DNA of 64,000 nt from Meloidogyne chitwoodi (GCA_015183035.1 JACZZP010000004.1:1-64000), one strand, 5' to 3'; shown: positions 1 to 14,302, counted from the first letter of the stretch. Notes: a model not told the origin generated them from the letters alone. Translations and numbers: made by a program.

Positions 1-1083
1 TATTTTTTTAGGGCCAAAATTTTAATATTTTGGCCCATAACTTTTTTCAATTTTATTTTTTTTGAATAATTTTTTTTTAAGGTTATTGGATATGAGATAT
101 CCAACCTTTTTTTTATTAAAAAAAAAATTCAAGAATAATCTTGAAAAAAAAAAATTATTATTTTTTTTTTATTTTTTTAGGGCCAAAATTTTAATATTTT
201 GGCCCATAACTTTTTTCAATTTTATTTTTTTTGAATAATTTTTTTTAAGGTTATTGGATATGAGATATCCAACCTTTTTTTTATTAAAAAAAAAATTCAA
301 GAATAATCTTGAAAAAAAAAAATTATTATTTTTTTTTTATTTTTTTAGGGCCAAAATTTTAATATTTTGGCCCATAACTTTTTTCAATTTTATTTTTTTT
401 GAATAATTTTTTTTTAAGGTTATTGGATATGAGATATCCAACCTTTTTTTTATTAAAAAAAAAATTCAAGAATAATCTTGAAAAAAAAAAATTATTATTT
501 TTTTTTTATTTTTTTAGGGCCAAAATTTTAATATTTTGGCCCATAACTTTTTTCAATTTTATTTTTTTTGAATAATTTTTTTTAAGGTTATTGGATATGA
601 GATATCCAACCTTTTTTTTATTAAAAAAAAAATTCAAGAATAATCTTGAAAAAAAAAAATTATTATTTTTTTTTTATTTTTTTAGGGCCAAAATTTTAAT
701 ATTTTGGCCCATAACTTTTTTCAATTTTATTTTTTTTGAATAATTTTTTTTAAGGTTATTGGATATGAGATATCCAACCTATTTTTAAAAAAAAAAAATC
801 AAGAATTAACTTGAAAAAAAAAAATTATTTTTTTTTTATTTTTTTAGGGCCAAAATTTTAATATTTTGGCCCATAACTTTTTTCAATTTTATTTTTTTTG
901 AATAATTTTTTTTTAAGGTTATTGGATATGAGATATCCAACCTTTTTTTTATTAAAAAAAAAAATTCAAGAATAATCTTGAAAAAAAAAATTATTATTTT
1001 TTTTTTATTTTTTTAGGGCCAAAATTTTAATATTTTGGCCCATAACTTTTTTCAATTTTATTTTTTTTGAATAATTTTTTTTA
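1..1083. repeat. AT-rich satellite, subtype A (about 168-base monomers)
   Basis: Six to seven head-to-tail monomers. The start of the GGTTATTGGATAT arm recurs at 81, 249, 418, 586, 754 and 917, giving steps of 168, 169, 168, 168 and 163 bases. Each monomer has three inverted repeats: GGGCCAAAAT with ATTTTGGCCC, GGATAT with ATATCC (loop GAG), and TTCAAG with CTTGAA. They are separated by T or A runs of about 8-12 bases. The array is cut by the window edge, so its true length is unknown. No coding potential is visible. Confidence 0.97.
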
Positions 1084-4000
1084 GGTTGGACATGAGTTGT
1101 CCAACCTATTTTTAAAAAAAAAAATCAAGAATTAACTTGAAAAAAAAAAATTATTTTTTTTTTTATTTTTTTAAAAAAAGGTGGCAAAATTTAAATATTT
1201 TGCCATAACTTTTTTTAATTTAATTTTTTTTTAATAATTTTTTTTTAGGTTGGACATGAGTTGTCCAACTTATTTTAAAAAAAAAAATCAAGAATAAACT
1301 TGAAAAAAAAAAAATTATTTTTTTTTTATTTTTTTAAAAAAAGGTGGCAAAATTTAAATATTTTGGCCATAACTTTTTTTAATTTAATTTTTTTTTAGGT
1401 TGGACATGAGTTGTCCAACCTATTTTTAAAAAAAAAAAATCAAGAATAAACTTGAAAAAAAAAAATTATTTTTTTTTTATTTTTTTAAAAAAAGGTGGCA
1501 AAATTTAACTATTTTGGCCATAACTTTTTTTAATTTAATTTTTTTTTAATAATTTTTTTTTAGGTTGGACATGAGTTGTCCAACCTATTTTAAAAAAAAA
1601 AATCATTAACTTGAAAAAAAAAAATTATTTTTTTTTTTATTTTTTAAAAAAAGGTGGCAAAATTTAAATATTTTGGCCATAACTTTTTTTAATTTAATTT
1701 TTTTTTAATAATTTTTTTTAGGTTGGACATGAGTTGTCCAACCTATTTTTAAAAAAAAAAATCAAGAATTAACTTGAAAAAAAAAAATTATTTTTTTTTT
1801 ATTTTTTAAAAAAAGGTGGCAAAATTTAAATATTTTGGCCATAACTTTTTTTAATTTAATTTTTTTTTAATAATTTTTTAGGTTGGACATGAGTTGTCCA
1901 ACCTATTTTTAAAAAATCAAGAATTAACTTGAAAAAAAAAAATTATTTTTTTTTTATTTTTTTAAAAAAAGGTGGCAAAATTTAAATATTTTGGCTATAA
2001 CTTTTTTTAATTTAATTTTTTTTTAATAATTTTTTTTAGGTTGGACATGAGTTGTCCAACCTATTTTTAAAAAAAAAAATCAAGAATTAACTTGAAAAAA
2101 AAAAATTATTTTTTTTTTATTTTTTTAAAAAAAGGTGGCAAAATTTAAATATTTTGGCCATAACTTTTTTTAATTTAATTTTTTTTTAATAATTTTTTTT
2201 AGGTTGGACATGAGTTGTCCAACCTATTTTTAAAAAAAAAATCAAGAATTAACTTGAAAAAAAAAAAATTATTTTTTTTTTATTTTTTTAAAAAAAGGTG
2301 GCAAAATTTAAATATTTTGGCCATAACTTTTTTTAATTTAATTTTTTTTTAGGTTGGACATGAGTTGTCCAACCTATTTTTAAAAAAAAAAAATCAAGAA
2401 TAAACTTGAAAAAAAAAAATTATTTTTTTTTTATTTTTTTAAAAAAAGGTGGCAAAATTTAACTATTTTGGCCATAACTTTTTTTAATTTAATTTTTTTT
2501 TAATAATTTTTTTTTAGGTTGGACATGAGTTGTCCAACCTATTTTAAAAAAAAAAATCATTAACTTGAAAAAAAAAAATTATTTTTTTTTTATTTTTTAA
2601 AAAAAGGTGGCAAAATTTAAATATTTTGGCCATAACTTTTTTTAATTTAATTTTTTTTTAATAATTTTTTTTAGGTTGGACATGAGTTGTCCAACCTATT
2701 TTTTAAAAAAAAAATCAAGAATTAACTTGAAAAAAAAAAAATTATTTTTTTTTTATTTTTTTAAAAAAAGGTGGCAAAATTTAAATATTTTGGCCATAAC
2801 TTTTTTAATTTAATTTTTTTTTAATAATTTTTTTTTTAGTTTGGACATGAGTTGTCCAACCTATTTTTAAAAAAAAAAATCAAGAATTAACTTGAAAAAA
2901 AAAAATTATTTTTTTTTTATTTTTTTAAAAAAAGGTGGCAAAATTTAAATATTTTGGCTATAACTTTTTTTAATTTAATTTTTTTTTAATAATTTTTTTT
3001 TAGTTTGGACATGAGTTGTCCAACCTATTTTTAAAAAAAAAAATCAAGAATTAACTTGAAAAAAAAAAATTATTTTTTTTTTATTTTTTTAAAAAAAGGT
3101 GGCAAAATTTAAATATTTTGGCCATAACTTTTTTTAATTTAATTTTTTTTTAATAATTTTTTTTAGGTTGGACATGAGTTGTCCAACCTATTTTTAAAAA
3201 AAAAAATCAAGAATTAACTTGAAAAAAAAAAATTATTTTTTTTTTATTTTTTTAAAAAAAGGTGGCAAAATTTAAATATTTTGGCTATAACTTTTTTTAA
3301 TTTAATTTTTTTTTAATAATTTTTTTTTAGGTTGGACATGAGTTGTCCAACCTATTTTTTAAAAAAAAAAATCAAGAATTAACTTGAAAAAAAAAAAATT
3401 ATTTTTTTTTTATTTTTTTAAAAAAAGGTGGCAAAATTTAAATATTTTGGCTATAACTTTTTTTAATTTAATTTTTTTTTAATAATTTTTTTTTAGTTTG
3501 GACATGAGTTGTCCAACCTATTTTTAAAAAAAAAAATCAAGAATTAACTTGAAAAAAAAAAATTATTTTTTTTTTATTTTTTTAAAAAAAGGTGGCAAAA
3601 TTTAAATATTTTGGCCATAACTTTTTTTAATTTAATTTTTTTTTAATAATTTTTTTTTAGGTTGGACATGAGTTGTCCAACCTATTTTTAAAAAAAAAAA
3701 TCAAGAATTAACTTGAAAAAAAAAAATTATTTTTTTTTTATTTTTTAAAAAAAGGTGGCAAAATTTAAATATTTTGGCCATAACTTTTTTTAATTTAATT
3801 TTTTTTTAATAATTTTTTTTTAGTTTGGACATGAGTTGTCCAACCTATTTTTAAAAAAAAAATCAAGAATTAACTTGAAAAAAAAAATTATTTTTTTTTT
3901 ATTTTTTTAAAAAAAGGTGGCAAAATTTAAATATTTTGGCCATAACTTTTTTTAATTTAATTTTTTTTTAATAATTTTTTTTAGGTTGGACATGAGTTGT

Positions 4001-7000
4001 CCAACCTATTTTTAAAAAAAAAATCATTAACTTGAAAAAAAAAAAATTATTTTTTTTTTATTTTTTTAAAAAAAGGTGGCAAAATTTAAATATTTTGGCT
4101 ATAACTTTTTTAATTTAATTTTTTTTTAATAATTTTTTTTTTAGATTGGACATGAGTTGTCCAACCTATTTTTTAAAAAAAAAAATCAAGAATTAACTTG
4201 AAAAAAAAAAAATTATTTTTTTTTTATTTTTTTAAAAAAAGGTGGCAAAATTTAAATATTTTGGCTATAACTTTTTTTAATTTAATTTTTTTTTAATAAT
4301 TTTTTTTAGGTTGGACATGAGTTGTCCAACCTATTTTTAAAAAAAAAATCATTAACTTGAAAAAAAAAAATTATTTTTTTTTTATTTTTTTAAAAAAAGG
4401 TGGCAAAATTTAAATATTTTGGCTATAACTTTTTTAATTTAATTTTTTTTTAATAATTTTTTTTTTAGATTGGACATGAGTTGTCCAACCTATTTTTTAA
4501 AAAAAAAAATCAAGAATTAACTTGAAAAAAAAAAAATTATTTTTTTTTTATTTTTTAAAAAAAGGTGGCAAAATTTAAATATTTTGGCCATAACTTTTTT
4601 TAATTTAATTTTTTTTTAATAATTTTTTTTTAGGTTGGACATGAGTTGTCCAACCTATTTTTAAAAAAAAAATCATTAACTTGAAAAAAAAAAATTATTT
4701 TTTTTTTATTTTTTTAAAAAAAGGTGGCAAAATTTAAATATTTTGGCTATAACTTTTTTTAATTTAATTTTTTTTTAATAATTTTTTTTTAGGTTGGACA
4801 TGAGTTGTCCAACCTATTTTTAAAAAAAAAAATCAAGAATTAACTTGAAAAAAAAAATTATTTTTTTTTTTATTTTTTTAAAAAAAGGTGGCAAAATTTA
4901 AATATTTTGGCCATAACTTTTTTTAATTTAATTTTTTTTTAATAATTTTTTTTTAGGTTGGACATGAGTTGTCCAACCTATTTTTAAAAAAAAATCATTA
5001 ACTTGAAAAAAAAAAATTATTTTTTTTTTATTTTTTTAAAAAAAGGTGGCAAAATTTAAATATTTTGGCTATAACTTTTTTTAATTTAATTTTTTTTTAG
5101 TTTGGACATGAGTTGTCCAACCTATTTTTAAAAAAAAAAATCAAGAATTAACTTGAAAAAAAAAAAATTATTTTTTTTTTATTTTTTAAAAAAAGGTGGC
5201 AAAATTTAAATATTTTAGCCATAACTTTTTTTAATTTAATTTTTTTTTAATAATTTTTTTTTAGGTTGGACATGAGTTGTCCAACCTATTTTTAAAAAAA
5301 AAATCATTAACTTGAAAAAAAAAAATTATTTTTTTTTTATTTTTTTAAAAAAAGGTGGCAAAATTTAAATATTTTGGCTATAACTTTTTTTAATTTAATT
5401 TTTTTTTAATAATTTTTTTTTAGGTTGGACATGAGTTGTCCAACCTATTTTTAAAAAAAAAAATCAAGAATTAACTTGAAAAAAAAAAATTATTTTTTTT
5501 TTTATTTTTTTAAAAAAAGGTGGCAAAATTTAAATATTTTGGCCATAACTTTTTTTAATTTAATTTTTTTTTAATAATTTTTTTTTAGGTTGGACATGAG
5601 TTGTCCAACCTATTTTTAAAAAAAAATCATTAACTTGAAAAAAAAAAATTATTTTTTTTTTATTTTTTTAAAAAAAGGTGGCAAAATTTAAATATTTTGG
5701 CTATAACTTTTTTTAATTTAATTTTTTTTTAGTTTGGACATGAGTTGTCCAACCTATTTTTAAAAAAAAAATCATTAACTTGAAAAAAAAAAATTATTTT
5801 TTTTTATTTTTTTAAAAAAAGGTGGCAAAATTTAAATATTTTGGCTATAACTTTTTTTAATTTAATTTTTTTTTAATAATTTTTTTTTAGGTTGGACATG
5901 AGTTGTCCAACCTATTTTTAAAAAAAAAATCATTAACTTGAAAAAAAAAAATTATTTTTTTTTTATTTTTTTAAAAAAAGGTGGCAAAATTTAACTATTT
6001 TGGCCATAACTTTTTTTAATTTAATTTTTTTTTAATAATTTTTTTTTTAGATTGGACATGAGTTGTCCAACCTATTTTTTAAAAAAAAAATCAAGAATTA
6101 ACTTGAAAAAAAAAAATTATTTTTTTTTTATTTTTTTAAAAAAAGGTGGCAAAATTTAAATATTTTGGCTATAACTTTTTTTAATTTAATTTTTTTTTAA
6201 TAATTTTTTTTTAGGTTGGACATGAGTTGTCCAACCTATTTTTAAAAAAAAAATCATTAACTTGAAAAAAAAAAATTATTTTTTTTTTATTTTTTTAAAA
6301 AAAGGTGGCAAAATTTAAATATTTTGGCTATAACTTTTTTTAATTTAATTTTTTTTAATAATTTTTTTTTAGATTGGACATGAGTTGTCCAACCTATTTT
6401 TAAAAAAAAAATCATTAACTTGAAAAAAAAAAATTATTTTTTTTTTATTTTTTTAAAAAAAGGTGGCAAAATTTAAATATTTTGGCTATAACTTTTTTTA
6501 ATTTAATTTTTTTTTAATAATTTTTTTTTAGGTTGGACATGAGTTGTCCAACCTATTTTTAAAAAAAAAAATCAAGAATTAACTTGAAAAAAAAAAATTA
6601 TTTTTTTTTTTATTTTTTTAAAAAAAGGTGGCAAAATTTAAATATTTTGGCTATAACTTTTTTTAATTTAATTTTTTTTTAATAATTTTTTTTTAGGTTG
6701 GACATGAGTTGTCCAACCTATTTTTAAAAAAAAAATCATTAACTTGAAAAAAAAAAATTATTTTTTTTTTATTTTTTTAAAAAAAGGTGGCAAAATTTAA
6801 CTATTTTGGCCATAACTTTTTTTAATTTAATTTTTTTTTAATAATTTTTTTTTAGATTGGACATGAGTTGTCCAACCTATTTTTAAAAAAAAAATCATTA
6901 ACTTGAAAAAAAAAAATTATTTTTTTTTTATTTTTTTAAAAAAAGGTGGCAAAATTTAAATATTTTGGCTATAACTTTTTTTAATTTAATTTTTTTTTAA

Positions 7001-10000
7001 TAATTTTTTTTTAGGTTGGACATGAGTTGTCCAACCTATTTTTAAAAAAAAAAATCAAGAATTAACTTGAAAAAAAAAAATTATTTTTTTTTTTATTTTT
7101 TTAAAAAAAGGTGGCAAAATTTAAATATTTTGGCCATAACTTTTTTTAATTTAATTTTTTTTTAATAATTTTTTTTTAGGTTGGACATGAGTTGTCCAAC
7201 CTATTTTTAAAAAAAAATCATTAACTTGAAAAAAAAAAATTATTTTTTTTTTATTTTTTTAAAAAAAGGTGGCAAAATTTAAATATTTTGGCTATAACTT
7301 TTTTTAATTTAATTTTTTTTTTAGTTTGGACATGAGTTGTCCAACCTATTTTTTAAAAAAAAAATCAAGAATTAACTTGAAAAAAAAAAAATTATTTTTT
7401 TTTTATTTTTTAAAAAAAGGTGGCAAAATTTAAATATTTTAGCCATAACTTTTTTTAATTTAATTTTTTTTTAATAATTTTTTTTTAGGTTGGACATGAG
7501 TTGTCCAACCTATTTTTAAAAAAAAAATCATTAACTTGAAAAAAAAAAATTATTTTTTTTTTATTTTTTTAAAAAAAGGTGGCAAAATTTAACTATTTTG
7601 GCCATAACTTTTTTTAATTTAATTTTTTTTTAATAATTTTTTTTTTAGATTGGACATGAGTTGTCCAACCTATTTTTTAAAAAAAAAATCAAGAATTAAC
7701 TTGAAAAAAAAAAATTATTTTTTTTTTATTTTTTTAAAAAAAGGTGGCAAAATTTAAATATTTTGGCCATAACTTTTTTTAATTTAATTTTTTTTTAATA
7801 ATTTTTTTTAGGTTGGACATGAGTTGTCCAACCTATTTTTAAAAAAAAAATCATTAACTTGAAAAAAAAAAATTATTTTTTTTTTATTTTTTTAAAAAAA
7901 GGTGGCAAAATTTAACTATTTTGGCCATAACTTTTTTTAATTTAATTTTTTTTTAATAATTTTTTTTAGGTTGAACATGAGTTGTCCAACCTATTTTTAA
8001 AAAAAAAAAATCAAGAATTAACTTGAAAAAAAAAATTATTTTTTTTTTATTTTTTTAAAAAAAGGTGGCAAAATTTAAATATTTTGGCCATAACTTTTTT
8101 TAATTTAATTTTTTTTTAGTTTGGACATGAGTTGTCCAACCTATTTTTTAAAAAAAAAATCAAGAATTAACTTGAAAAAAAAAAAATTATTTTTTTTTTA
8201 TTTTTTAAAAAAAGGTGGCAAAGTTTAAATATTTTAGCCATAACTTTTTTTAATTTAATTTTTTTTTAATAATTTTTTTTTAGGTTGGACATGAGTTGTC
8301 CAACCTATTTTTAAAAAAAAAATCATTAACTTGAAAAAAAAAAATTATTTTTTTTTATTTTTTTAAAAAAAGGTGGCAAAATTTAAATATTTTGGCCATA
8401 ACTTTTTTTAATTTAATTTTTTTTTAATAATTTTTTTTTAGGTTGGACATGAGTTGTCCAACCTATTTTTAAAAAAAAAATCATTAACTTGAAAAAAAAA
8501 AATTATTTTTTTTTTATTTTTTTAAAAAAAGGCGGCAAAATTTAACTATTTTGGCCATAACTTTTTTTAATTTAATTTTTTTTTAATAATTTTTTTTTTA
8601 GATTGGACATGAGTTGTCCAACCTATTTTTTAAAAAAAAAATCAAGAATTAACTTGAAAAAAAAAAATTATTTTTTTTTTATTTTTTTAAAAAAAGGTGG
8701 CAAAATTTAAATATTTTGGCCATAACTTTTTTTAATTTAATTTTTTTTTAATAATTTTTTTTAGGTTGGACATGAGTTGTCCAACCTATTTTTAAAAAAA
8801 AAATCATTAACTTGAAAAAAAAAAATTATTTTTTTTTATTTTTTTAAAAAAAGGTGGCAAAATTTAAATATTTTGGCCATAACTTTTTTTAATTTAATTT
8901 TTTTTTAATAATTTTTTTTTAGGTTGGACATGAGTTGTCCAACCTATTTTTAAAAAAAAAATCATTAACTTGAAAAAAAAAAATTATTTTTTTTTTATTT
9001 TTTTAAAAAAAGGTGGCAAAATTTAACTATTTTGGCCATAACTTTTTTTAATTTAATTTTTTTTTAATAATTTTTTTTTTAGATTGGACATGAGTTGTCC
9101 AACCTATTTTTAAAAAAAAAAAATCAAGAATTAACTTGAAAAAAAAAATTATTTTTTTTTTATTTTTTTAAAAAAAGGTGGCAAAATTTAAATATTTTGG
9201 CCATAACTTTTTTTAATTTAATTTTTTTTTAGTTTGGACATGAGTTGTCCAACCTATTTTTTAAAAAAAAAATCAAGAATTAACTTGAAAAAAAAAAAAT
9301 TATTTTTTTTTTATTTTTTAAAAAAAGGTGGCAAAATTTAAATATTTTAGCCATAACTTTTTTTAATTTAATTTTTTTTTAATAATTTTTTTTTAGGTTG
9401 GACATGAGTTGTCCAACCTATTTTTAAAAAAAAAATCATTAACTTGAAAAAAAAAAATTATTTTTTTTTTATTTTTTTAAAAAAAGGTGGCAAAATTTAA
9501 CTATTTTGGCCATAACTTTTTTTAATTTAATTTTTTTTTAATAATTTTTTTTTTAGGTTGGACATGAGTTGTCCAACCTATTTTTAAAAAAAAAATCATT
9601 AACTTGAAAAAAAAAAATTATTTTTTTTTTATTTTTTTAAAAAAAGGTGGCAAAATTTAAATATTTTGGCTATAACTTTTTTTAATTTAATTTTTTTTTA
9701 ATAATTTTTTTTTAGGTTGGACATGAGTTGTCCAACCTATTTTTAAAAAAAAATCATTAACTTGAAAAAAAAAAATTATTTTTTTTTTATTTTTTTAAAA
9801 AAAGGTGGCAAAATTTAAATATTTTGGCTATAACTTTTTTTAATTTAATTTTTTTTTAGTTTGGACATGAGTTGTCCAACCTATTTTTTAAAAAAAAAAT
9901 CAAGAATTAACTTGAAAAAAAAAAAATTATTTTTTTTTTATTTTTTAAAAAAAGGTGGCAAAATTTAAATATTTTAGCCATAACTTTTTTTAATTTAATT

Positions 10001-13000
10001 TTTTTTTAATAATTTTTTTTTAGGTTGGACATGAGTTGTCCAACCTATTTTTAAAAAAAAATCATTAACTTGAAAAAAAAAAATTATTTTTTTTTTATTT
10101 TTTTAAAAAAAGGTGGCAAAATTTAAATATTTTGGCTATAACTTTTTTTAATTTAATTTTTTTTTAGTTTGGACATGAGTTGTCCAACCTATTTTTTAAA
10201 AAAAAATCAAGAATTAACTTGAAAAAAAAAAATTATTTTTTTTTTATTTTTTTAAAAAAAGGTGGCAAAATTTAAATATTTTGGCCATAACTTTTTTTAA
10301 TTTAATTTTTTTTTAATAATTTTTTTTTAGGTTGGACATGAGTTGTCCAACCTATTTTTAAAAAAAAATCATTAACTTGAAAAAAAAAAATTATTTTTTT
10401 TTTATTTTTTTAAAAAAAGGTGGCAAAATTTAAATATTTTGGCTATAACTTTTTTTAATTTAATTTTTTTTTAGTTTGGACATGAGTTGTCCAACCTATT
10501 TTTTAAAAAAAAAAATCAAGAATTAACTTGAAAAAAAAAAAATTATTTTTTTTTTATTTTTTTAAAAAAAGGTGGCAAAATTTAACTATTTTGGCCATAA
10601 CTTTTTTTAATTTAATTTTTTTTTAATAATTTTTTTTTTAGATTGGACATGAGTTGTCCAACCTATTTTTTAAAAAAAAAAATCAAGAATTAACTTGAAA
10701 AAAAAAAAATTATTTTTTTTTTATTTTTTTAAAAAAAGGTGGCAAAATTTAAATATTTTGGCCATAACTTTTTTTAATTTAATTTTTTTTTAATAATTTT
10801 TTTTTAGGTTGGACATGAGTTGTCCAACCTATTTTTAAAAAAAAATCATTAACTTGAAAAAAAAAAATTATTTTTTTTTTATTTTTTTAAAAAAAGGTGG
10901 CAAAATTTAACTATTTTGGCCATAACTTTTTTTAATTTAATTTTTTTTTAATAATTTTTTTTAGGTTGGACATGAGTTGTCCAACCTATTTTTAAAAAAA
11001 AAAAATCAAGAATTAACTTGAAAAAAAAAATTATTTTTTTTTTATTTTTTTAAAAAAAGGTGGCAAAATTTAAATATTTTGGCCATAACTTTTTTTAATT
11101 TAATTTTTTTTTAGTTTGGACATGAGTTGTCCAACCTATTTTTTAAAAAAAAAATCAAGAATTAACTTGAAAAAAAAAAAATTATTTTTTTTTTATTTTT
11201 TAAAAAAAGGTGGCAAAATTTAAATATTTTAGCCATAACTTTTTTTAATTTAATTTTTTTTTAATAATTTTTTTTTAGGTTGGACATGAGTTGTCCAACC
11301 TATTTTTAAAAAAAAAATCATTAACTTGAAAAAAAAAAATTATTTTTTTTTATTTTTTTAAAAAAAGGTGGCAAAATTTAAATATTTTGGCCATAACTTT
11401 TTTTAATTTAATTTTTTTTTAATAATTTTTTTTTAGGTTGGACATGAGTTGTCCAACCTATTTTTAAAAAAAAAATCATTAACTTGAAAAAAAAAAATTA
11501 TTTTTTTTTTATTTTTTTAAAAAAAGGTGGCAAAATTTAAATATTTTGGCTATAACTTTTTTTAATTTAATTTTTTTTTAATAATTTTTTTTTAGGTTGG
11601 ACATGAGTTGTCCAACCTATTTTTAAAAAAAAAAATCAAGAATTAACTTGAAAAAAAAAAATTATTTTTTTTTTTATTTTTTTAAAAAAAGGTGGCAAAA
11701 TTTAAATATTTTGGCCATAACTTTTTTTAATTTAATTTTTTTTTAATAATTTTTTTTTAGGTTGGACATGAGTTGTCCAACCTATTTTTAAAAAAAAATC
11801 ATTAACTTGAAAAAAAAAAATTATTTTTTTTTTATTTTTTTAAAAAAAGGTGGCAAAATTTAAATATTTTGGCTATAACTTTTTTTAATTTAATTTTTTT
11901 TTAGTTTGGACATGAGTTGTCCAACCTATTTTTTAAAAAAAAAATCAAGAATTAACTTGAAAAAAAAAAAATTATTTTTTTTTTATTTTTTAAAAAAAGG
12001 TGGCAAAATTTAAATATTTTAGCCATAACTTTTTTTAATTTAATTTTTTTTTAATAATTTTTTTTTAGGTTGGACATGAGTTGTCCAACCTATTTTTAAA
12101 AAAAAATCATTAACTTGAAAAAAAAAAATTATTTTTTTTTTATTTTTTTAAAAAAAGGTGGCAAAATTTAAATATTTTGGCTATAACTTTTTTTAATTTA
12201 ATTTTTTTTTAGTTTGGACATGAGTTGTCCAACCTATTTTTTAAAAAAAAAATCAAGAATTAACTTGAAAAAAAAAAATTATTTTTTTTTTATTTTTTTA
12301 AAAAAAGGTGGCAAAATTTAAATATTTTGGCCATAACTTTTTTTAATTTAATTTTTTTTTAATAATTTTTTTTTAGGTTGGACATGAGTTGTCCAACCTA
12401 TTTTTTAAAAAAAAAATCAAGAATTAACTTGAAAAAAAAAAATTATTTTTTTTTTATTTTTTTAAAAAAAGGTGGCAAAATTTAAATATTTTGGCTATAA
12501 CTTTTTTTAATTTAATTTTTTTTTAGTTTGGACATGAGTTGTCCAACCTATTTTTTAAAAAAAAAATCAAGAATTAACTTGAAAAAAAAAAAATTATTTT
12601 TTTTTTTATTTTTTAAAAAAAGGTGGCAAAATTTAAATATTTTAGCCATAACTTTTTTTAATTTAATTTTTTTTTAATAATTTTTTTTTAGGTTGGACAT
12701 GAGTTGTCCAACCTATTTTTAAAAAAAAAATCATTAACTTGAAAAAAAAAAAATTATTTTTTTTTTATTTTTTTAAAAAAAGGTGGCAAAATTTAACTAT
12801 TTTGGCCATAACTTTTTTTAATTTAATTTTTTTTTAATAATTTTTTTTTTAGATTGGACATGAGTTGTCCAACCTATTTTTTAAAAAAAAAAATCAAGAA
12901 TTAACTTGAAAAAAAAAAAATTATTTTTTTTTTATTTTTTAAAAAAAGGTGGCAAAATTTAAATATTTTAGCCATAACTTTTTTTAATTTAATTTTTTTT

Positions 13001-14290
13001 TAATAATTTTTTTTTAGGTTGGACATGAGTTGTCCAACCTATTTTTAAAAAAAAAATCATTAACTTGAAAAAAAAAAATTATTTTTTTTTATTTTTTTAA
13101 AAAAAGGTGGCAAAATTTAAATATTTTGGCCATAACTTTTTTTAATTTAATTTTTTTTTAATAATTTTTTTTTAGGTTGGACATGAGTTGTCCAACCTAT
13201 TTTTAAAAAAAAAATCATTAACTTGAAAAAAAAAAATTATTTTTTTTTTATTTTTTTAAAAAAAGGTGGCAAAATTTAAATATTTTGGCTATAACTTTTT
13301 TTAATTTAATTTTTTTTTAATAATTTTTTTTTAGGTTGGACATGAGTTGTCCAACCTATTTTTAAAAAAAAAAATCAAGAATTAACTTGAAAAAAAAAAA
13401 TTATTTTTTTTTTTATTTTTTTAAAAAAAGGTGGCAAAATTTAAATATTTTGGCCATAACTTTTTTTAATTTAATTTTTTTTTAATAATTTTTTTTTAGG
13501 TTGGACATGAGTTGTCCAACCTATTTTTAAAAAAAAATCATTAACTTGAAAAAAAAAAATTATTTTTTTTTTATTTTTTTAAAAAAATGTGGCAAAATTT
13601 AAATATTTTGGCTATAACTTTTTTTAATTTAATTTTTTTTTAGTTTGGACATGAGTTGTCCAACCTATTTTTTAAAAAAAAAATCAAGAATTAACTTGAA
13701 AAAAAAAAAATTATTTTTTTTTTATTTTTTAAAAAAAGGTGGCAAAATTTAAATATTTTAGCCATAACTTTTTTTAATTTAATTTTTTTTTAATAATTTT
13801 TTTTTAGGTTGGACATGAGTTGTCCAACCTATTTTTAAAAAAAAAATCATTAACTTGAAAAAAAAAAATTATTTTTTTTTTATTTTTTTAAAAAAAGGTG
13901 GCAAAATTTAACTATTTTGGCCATAACTTTTTTTAATTTAATTTTTTTTTAATAATTTTTTTTTTAGATTGGACATGAGTTGTCCAACCTATTTTTTAAA
14001 AAAAAAAATCAAGAATTAACTTGAAAAAAAAAAATTATTTTTTTTTTATTTTTTTAAAAAAAGGTGGCAAAATTTAAATATTTTGGCCATAACTTTTTTT
14101 AATTTAATTTTTTTTTAATAATTTTTTTTAGGTTGGACATGAGTTGTCCAACCTATTTTTAAAAAAAAAATCATTAACTTGAAAAAAAAAAATTATTTTT
14201 TTTTTATTTTTTTAAAAAAAGGTGGCAAAATTTAACTATTTTGGCCATAACTTTTTTTAATTTAATTTTTTTTTAATAATTTTTTTTTAG
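1084..14290. repeat. AT-rich satellite, subtype B (about 150-165-base monomers, roughly 80 copies)
   Basis: A long head-to-tail array continuing subtype A. The core inverted repeat is GGTTGGACA with TGTCCAACC around a 5-base TGAGT centre. The second inverted repeat TCAAG/CTTGA is intact in some monomers and lost in others, where the text reads TCATTAACTTGA. The third is weakened (GGCAAAAT with ATTTTGGCC, or GGCTATAAC). Monomers without an internal AATAAT-plus-T-run segment are about 150 bases, the others 158-165. Variant types recur in a fixed order. The last copy breaks off inside the core repeat near 14290, where the second satellite begins. Confidence 0.97.
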
Positions 14291-14302
14291 GTTGGACAAG
14301 AG

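Noticed and set aside
1..14290. CRISPR-like array
   Set aside because: Regularly spaced palindromes, but there are no unique spacers; the whole monomer repeats, and the host is a nematode.
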